Both the position numbers and the translations under genes were made by a program. A DNA stretch of 64,000 nucleotides. It comes from Calycina herbarum (lineage: Eukaryota > Ascomycota > Leotiomycetes > Helotiales > Pezizellaceae). Positions 58,248 to 64,000 of this stretch are shown in pieces. Position 1 is the first letter of the stretch; each line of letters begins with the position of its first letter. The notes under the pieces were generated by a model that searched no databases, was not told the origin of the DNA, and saw nothing but the letters and a program-made list of their open reading frames with translations. The stretch is taken from assembly GCA_001414485.1 (NCBI GenBank), contig LLEY01000229.1:1-64000 (forward strand), read 5' to 3'.

Positions 58248-59173
58248 AATGCTTTTAGCCAGCAAGTCACCCAAGGGGCGAAGGGGCTACAGACTGAATC
58301 TCTACACCTCAAATACTGGTTTACTTGAAGACCAAATGAGAGAGATGATTGATGAGCGGGCGTTGAAAGAAAGTTTTTAGCTTAGGTGTGGAGGACGCGG
58401 TCAAAAGTATGGAGAGTGCGAGGCAATCTGGCGCGAGCGCTTCTCAGTGGACCTCCCTGTGTAAACTAGCCTGATTCTGTTCTATAGGTTCGCTTACCCC
58501 AGGGTACCGACACCTTTCTACAGGGAGGGCCCAACGGCAGTAAACAGGCGGACCTAGGTAGGACTCCCTGCAATGCGTACAACTCAACGCAGACTGAAAG
58601 AAAAATCTACATACTTGACGACGTAGTTAATTAAACCCCTCCGCATCTATGTGGTTTTTACGTGTATTTTTGCGATTTTTCTACGTTGGGTTATTCCAGG
58701 TTGCGGGTGTCGTAGGGTCGCTAATTACTGGCAGGGACGGAACGGGAAATTTCGAGATCCCATGTCAGTTAATCAGGTCTATATTAATATTATTGGACAA
58801 AAAGGAAGTAGTATAGAGACGAAATTTGCAAGTAGTACCCATCCCTGGGTATATTTAGATACATCATTGTTCACTATATCAAAGCTCCTGGAGTAATTGC
58901 CCGTGATCTCTTTGTAGAACTTAGAAGTGCACTTTATATTTGTTTAATCGAAATGGCATCTTATAATGGTACATCACTATGTATTTAATTTCCTAATCTA
59001 TCGAATGATATCACGATTTCTCTTGCCATAAAGCGCGATGTTCGGAACTCCATGAAGCATGACCTCAAGGTAAATCATCAATCATAATCCCAATCATTTA
59101 ATCAAGCTCCTTTCTACTTAAACATCTTAGTACTGTACAGTACACTCATCCACCTTCAGACTCTCATCGAAAA
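58248..59173. other. interval without recognised gene
   Basis: A frame at 58651-58896 (81 codons) has a hydrophobic start but no recognisable domain and is probably chance. Around 58480-58580 a G/C-rich patch stands out (GGTACCGACACC, GGAGGGCCC). Nothing else was found. Confidence 0.4.
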
Positions 59174-60005
59174 CTATGCAGCCCTAGCCTCTGCCTGTAT
59201 TGGAACAATGGGCAAAACAGGTGCATCATTCTTCTTCACACTCTCCGCGCTGTCCACGCTTGCCTTCCCCAACATACTAAGTTCCTCAGCATCTTTTTTG
59301 GGTCCGGTTAGAAGACCTTTATGTTGCATTGCAACAACCGCAAAGATCATCAAAACAAAATATCCAAGTGCACAAAGAACTCCAAAAGCAATTCTGCTCC
59401 AGACCACAGGACCGTTCTCCTCAGTATCAAGCATCGGCCAAGCAGAGCAGACTGCAAACTTTCCGTCTCGGACAAATCGTGTATCGCAGTTTACCCAGAT
59501 GGCTAATTGTATTCCCCATGCTATCAGAAAACCAGTGGAAAACAATAGTGAAACCAAAGGTGGACTTTTGCGGATTCGGTGGAGGAATATCGCGATGATG
59601 GTGTAAAATATTGAGACTATTGGTGTGGTAAATTCGTAGAATACAATCTCACTGTTTGGATACTGTGATTAGTGGAATTTCATGGCATTGCTTGAGGATT
59701 TCTTACTTGTCTTTTGGTATATTGAATTCAACATTCGATGCCTCATCCTTGATAGCAATATTGATGTCACGCACTTTTCTTTCCCTCTTAATGAGAACAC
59801 CCGAGAGAGCAAGATTGACAAAAAGAAGGACCAGCTGAGCAAGATGTGTATGTGGCGCGTAACTTGTAAATCCCGTCCATCTGGGATCTGCTTTTATTGG
59901 ATTTCCAGGGTTGGATTGTTGGAGATTCGATTTAGGTTTGGTTTTTGGCGTTGTCGCAGGTGCATTTTGTTCGTATTGTTTATATTTCGGATTGAAAAGC
60001 GGCAT
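59174..60005 (-). CDS. four-TM membrane protein (MARVEL-like)
   Basis: Two exons, 60005-59707 and 59651-59174, with a 55-nt intron (59652-59706, GTAAGA...ACAG); the join restores the frame exactly and gives KDN-EIVFYEF. The protein has 258 residues. It has a short polar N-terminus with RWTG, then TM1 LAQLVLLFVNLALSGVLI, TM2 ending SIFYTIIAIFL, TM3 LLFSTGFLIAWGIQLAIWV, a loop with two Cys (NCDTRF, AVCSAW), TM4 FGVLCALGYFVLMIFAVVAM and a soluble acidic tail. This topology resembles MARVEL-type four-helix proteins of fungal membranes, an inference from topology only. It is divergent from the related gene at 61008. Confidence 0.75.
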
Positions 60006-61007
60006 CTTGAGTATTGATGTAGAGGTGTTCGTAGGTTCAGATAGTTCCTTGTTTGAAATTTATAAGATCCGATCAAACGAAATAACGGGATACAACAAGA
60101 ATATATACTCTTATCTCAGGTTCGCTTCAGTTGATCCAAAGAGGCGTTTCCCAGAAACCGTGGCTGTGTTACACCCCTGAGTACGATTTAGATTTGCCTG
60201 AAGCACAGAGGCACGCAAATTCTGGAGTGGTAAATAGAGCTGAAGAAAGGTGGGTCTTCGCCTAACAAATGGCCCTCCCTGAAAGTTGAAACCCCCAATA
60301 CATGGGTAGCGAGCGCTTGGTAGGAGTCTCAGCCTTGTACCAAGGAAACCGTCGAGGCGGAGTATAAGTCAAGATCCCTCCAATATTACCATAGCCTCCC
60401 TTCGTCACAATACCATTGCGCTTCGCCTTCTGTTTTAAGCCTCAAATTCAAATCACTTAACGTTCTCTCTTGTCGCAACTGGAGAACCTTTTCGTCTTTT
60501 GCCTTCCATGATACCGCATGCATAGAGTTCTCTTAATTTCAGGAAATTCAGTTCAGGTCAGAATTGAGTAGTTGTGCTTGTGAAGGATTCCTAAATCTCA
60601 TTTTTGACGTACATTTTGTTTCACGTAACTTACACAATCTCGCGCGTGATTGAAACCCTCAGGCAAGCACTTTGATATAGGGCCTGGGCGACTCGGTGCG
60701 AGGCATTTGCTCGTTGAGTACGGTTTTCAGTAGCGTTACGAAATCGGTTGTGACACATCAGATAGATAGATGTTCGCACATTGAAAGCAATGCTGATCCC
60801 TGATTCGCCCACACGTACCCCAAGATCGTCCCGCTCCCGCAGGAGGGTTCTATTCGGAGCCTCAATGTGGGTCTTGAATCCCATCAGGCTTCGATTTATA
60901 TATGACTCATCGATGAATCAATAAATATCGTTCTCACCCGTTCTGGAAATCCACACTTGATATTTTTCAATTCTGAAAATATATTTTTCAATTTGCATAC
61001 GTTTATC
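60006..61007. promoter_or_regulatory. divergent upstream interval of the 4-TM pair
   Basis: About 1 kb between the starts of two divergent four-helix genes. No gene is recognised; frames such as 60630-60884 (minus) have no domain. An AT-rich stretch lies before the + strand gene (60961-61000) and an AATATATACTC patch near 60099. It probably contains both promoters. Confidence 0.4.
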
Positions 61008-61611
61008 ATGTTTCTTTTAACGTGTCTACATTCCCTCCCCAAACCTCTTGTCGACAAAAGGTGGACTGGGGACCCGCTTCAGAAGACACCTTATCTTATA
61101 TTCTCAATACTGTGGTTCTCAACAGCTAATTTCATAATAATATGCATAAACAACCCCTCCTGTCCAACCAGTCTCCAATTCCCCAAACCAATAAACAATC
61201 CAAATGACCCCTCGCAAGATCGAAGGTAAACTCCCCTCTATCCCTCAATTCCTAAGACTTCAACTGATATCCCTCAGTACCGATAACATGTTCATCTTCT
61301 GTATTCCTCTCTTAAGCATCCTCTTCTCGATGCTATCACTCATACTTCATCACAATTCTCGGATGCCGCCGATTCGATCGCTCGTTCTATCGTTGTTCTT
61401 TACATTCTTCTGGGGATTCTGGATATTGCCGATGGTGAAAGCGCTTCTGAACCTGGAGAAAGAATGGAATGGGTTGGGGTTGTTGGTAGGGTTGATTTGT
61501 GGTGTTGAGTGGGGGATGGTGGTGATATTTTCTTTCGCTGCGATGGTGAGGGAGAGGAAAGACATTGCTCGGGATAACTTGGAGGAGGGTATTTCTATGT
61601 TGAATACTTGA
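61008..61611 (+). CDS. four-TM membrane protein, paralogue-like
   Basis: Exons 61008-61225 and 61278-61611 with a 52-nt intron (61226-61277, GTAAAC...CCTCAG); the join gives SQDR-STDN in frame and a 183-residue protein. ATG 61008 is the first in-frame Met. The N-terminus carries KRWTG like the gene at 59174. TM1 LIFSILWFSTANFIIICI, TM2 FCIPLLSILFSMLSLIL, TM3 SLFFTFFWGFWILPMV, TM4 LVGLICGVEWGMVVIFSF, then a short charged tail. Same topology and intron after TM1 as its neighbour; the two may be a diverged tandem-inverted pair. Role unknown; probably plasma or secretory membrane. Confidence 0.68.
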
Positions 61612-61918
61612 GCCTATGTTATGGGGAGGTAAGGAGGGGTATGATTTATAAGTTTGCCATTACCTATAGTTGAAAAGAATACTGAATATAAGAACGAGTT
61701 GCTTATTGAAGCCTTCGATGTACTGATTGTATGGTGGGCCATCTTAAATAAAAGTTTTGGAGGACAGTTCGATATTGGTTTTCGCAAGCTATAGCTCGTA
61801 AACTTCGTATTTTTCCATTGCTAATCTAAACTCCCTAATTTCGAAAGCTCACAGATAATTGCAACCCAATATTATTCTACAAATAAGATCCCAGACCCCA
61901 GAAATCTATCATTATTGC
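61612..61918. other. convergent 3' interval
   Basis: 307 bp between the ends of the + strand four-helix gene and the minus strand RTA1-like gene. No gene seen; AT-rich, probably the 3' untranslated ends of both. Confidence 0.45.
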
Positions 61919-63322
61919 TTAAACTCCACCCTTGCCATATCCATAAGGTTCAAGTTCAGCATAACTCCCCCTCGCACCCGTCTCGGTAATTAAAGTAACT
62001 TTCATCTCATCTTTGCGTGCCTTCGATTTCCTTCCAGGAAGCTTATTCTTCAATCCACCTAGCATGCTTGGCATCTTTTTTTGCACAACAGGTCCCGGAT
62101 GAACAATCACAAAAACGAGAATGGAGCAGACCATTGGTGCAGCTTCGAGAATGTAAAGCCACATCTCCTTGCTGATGAGGATACTTGACGTCGCTGTTCT
62201 ACCGCTAGAGAATTGGATAAGGCGGAATATGATACGGACCTATGTCTCGAATTAGGCAATTTGATATTGAATTGGGGCTGGGGGCTAGGCTTACGGTGAT
62301 GAATGTCAAAGAAATGTAAATGGCATAAACCAATTTCTTCCAGTGCCCTTTATGCTGGTTTGGATCTACCTTGTTCATCTCCAAGTGGAATTTGATCGCC
62401 AATGCCACGAACACAAAGATGAAAAACTGCTGGAGCCCAATTCCTCCCATGTAAATATGAATCCCTTTCAATTGCTCGTCTGGTGGTGCAGTCGGCCCTG
62501 CCCATGATCCACCAACTAGTTGGATAACAAACGATACAATATCGAGTGTGACGAATAGAAGGGAGAAATGGTGTGCTTTGATGCCTACTAGTGATTTTCT
62601 TGGGTGGTAGGTTTCGATTAAGCGAGCGAGAGTGATGTAGGAGTGTGCATTAATTACTGTGAGCTGTTAGATTTCAACTTTGGATATTAATTAATGGAAA
62701 ACGGAGAACGGGGTGACCAACATAGAGGTGCGAGAAGTATGAAAATACTAGATGTAAGTACGATTCCACTTACTTCCTGGTGTTTGGTGGAAATCGAACG
62801 GATAAGGAAAGCCATCATGTCCCAGAGTGTGCCCATAATGAGGACCCAACAATAACCCTGAATATGTAATTAGAATATTTCAGTTTCCTGGTGCGACGCA
62901 TCCAAACTTACTGCTTTGTGTTTTGCAGCCAAAAATATATGAACGACGGCCAATATCCCAAAAATAACCGTTGTCACTACCGCAGCGCAAAAACTGGGGT
63001 AGTATGCAAATAAGGCACCACATGTTCCAGGAGGACGGTAGCCATTGGAATCAGGAGCGACAGTATGGTGGCAAGTCGGAAGCTTAAGAGTAATGGTTTT
63101 CTCTGCAATGGTGACTGCTTTGTTGGTTACACCCGGTATAACGACCAACTTTGTTGTGACATAAACTTCAGAGTCTCCTGTTGGAGCGGGCGTCGATACT
63201 GGTGCTGATGATGTAGATTCATCGCGGGGTATGATGGTGGGCGAGGGTGTCCGGGATGGTAGTGGGGGGAAAGCTATCGCTGTGGCGCTGCTTGCCAGGA
63301 GGAGGATATGGAGAAGACGCAT
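61919..63322 (-). CDS. RTA1-like seven-TM protein with signal peptide
   Basis: Four exons: 63322-62912, 62857-62722, 62656-62295, 62239-61919, with introns of 54, 65 and 55 nt, all GT...AG, and exact frame joins; 409 residues. A signal peptide (MRLLHILLLASSATAIA) is followed by a Ser/Thr/Pro-rich lumenal stalk and two Cys (PTCHHT, GTCGAL). TM1 starts near FCAAVVTTVIFGI; later segments include VLIMGTLWDMMAFLIR, SSIFILLAPL, FVTLDIVSFVIQLVGG, GGIGLQQFFIFVFVALAI and YILEAAPMVCSILVFVIVHPG. GGxGLQQFFI and APMxxxxxxFVIVHPG are hallmarks of the RTA1 (lipid-translocating-exporter-like) family, linked in yeasts to lipid movement and toxicant resistance; substrate unknown here. The signal peptide and stalk are an N-terminal extension compared with short RTA1 proteins. 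Confidence 0.88.
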
Positions 63323-64000
63323 AGTTGTGAGGTTCGATGTTACAATTGATTAGGGAAGCCAGTCAGGTTTGAGCTGCTGAACGGGAGAGTGTTGTAAGTT
63401 GAATTTCTAGAGCGAAGATGGGGAGTCGCGATGCACTATCAAACTTTGAGGCAGAAGAAGAAAAGACTAGTGAATCCAAGAAGAAATGGCAAGTAACTCC
63501 AAGAAGAAAAGACAAGATGAACGCCTCAAGAAAATAAAACGAAGGAGACTGTATGTGGAGTATCGAAGTAGGAATGGGAAGAAATATATATGTTATAACG
63601 ATACTTTCTCCCTTTTCCATGTTCTAATATAGAAAGTCCCCATATCCACAGCCCGTTAAAAAGTTCACCAAACTTTAACGAAGACAAGGATCTTAGAGGC
63701 CCAATTGATCAATCAAAGACATGACTAAGTGTTGAGCTAGTCTCGCAGCCTATGCAAATGGGCTGTGTGCCTCAAAGGCACAGATGGTAGGATTTGAGTC
63801 CTCTCCACCCATGAAAAAAATAAACGAAGCAACCAATCGATGGCTTGGAAAACACAATCTCCTTGTTTTGTCATCAAAATCAGCACTAAAACAGTAAAAA
63901 GGCCCCCGAACTTGCGCCTCTTCTTACGGGTACTGAAACGCGATTCGTGAAGGGGAGAATAACCTTAAAATATTTTCGGGACAGAATATCGTGGTTACCC
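63323..64000. promoter_or_regulatory. upstream region of the RTA1-like gene
   Basis: 678 bp to the window end. A frame at 63363-63620 (minus) is open but probably leader or chance. ATATATATG near 63585-63593 could be TATA-like for the minus strand gene. A stem-loop (GTGCC...GGCAC) near 63756-63770 is part of a tRNA-like stretch that I did not accept as a gene. Confidence 0.35.

Noticed and set aside
63733..63812. tRNA-like stretch with a CTCAAAG loop (CAA, leucine)
   Set aside because: The small hairpin and a T-loop-like TTTGAGT are present, but no acceptor stem or good box A can be formed.

Overview
The window is nuclear DNA of a filamentous ascomycete (Pezizomycotina). Short GT-AG introns of about 46-65 nt, an LCCL-domain membrane protein, an RTA1-like protein, a NACHT-ankyrin (STAND) gene and massive C-to-T/G-to-A decay of repeats typical of repeat-induced point mutation (RIP) all point there. 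A helotialean relative is a weak guess, based only on pogo-type elements of about 1.86 kb.

Two very different halves meet at about 44.05 kb. Positions 1-44,050 are an AT-rich, RIP-mutated transposon graveyard with almost no open reading frames: CAG, CAA, TGG and CGA codons have become stops. It can still be read as a nest. A Ty1/copia element (D, + strand; its tail is at 32118-32679 and 44265-44969) is interrupted by Ty3/gypsy element A3 (32680-44264, minus). Next to it lies Ty3/gypsy element C (2291-32117, +), which carries three first-order insertions: pogo element P1 (5639-14636), gypsy element B (15755-28955, minus) and pogo element P2 (29574-31433). P1 is itself split by gypsy A1 (6833-13966), and B by gypsy A2 (16325-23483). 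A3 received a solo LTR (33114-33560), pogo element P3 (35577-37723), a 433-bp MITE (38344-38776) and a deleted pogo element P4 (41478-42603). Perfect 5-bp duplications (CTAAA, GTTTA, AAAAC, TATAG, CTAGA) support five LTR insertions, and TA duplications support the pogo-type ones. Three gypsy families (A, B and C) each encode a recognisable chromodomain, so this is a chromovirus-rich heterochromatic block. The left edge (1-2290) holds further unassigned repeats.

Positions 44,050-64,000 have ordinary base composition. Nearest the transposons the genes are broken: an aldo-keto reductase cut by the copia 3' LTR, and a decayed alpha/beta hydrolase. Then come a tRNA-Ile relic, an intact LCCL membrane-protein gene (49887-51872, minus), a NACHT-ankyrin pseudogene (52543-55963, +) and a retropepsin-like gene with homopolymer frameshifts (56961-58247, +). 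The last 5 kb holds three intact-looking, intron-containing membrane-protein genes: two four-helix proteins that share an RWTG motif (59174-60005 minus and 61008-61611 plus) and a four-exon RTA1-like protein with a signal peptide (61919-63322, minus).

The picture is the edge of a heterochromatic island eroding into a gene region, with breakage greatest near the island and intact genes farthest from it. All calls come from reading the sequence by eye; no database search was possible.
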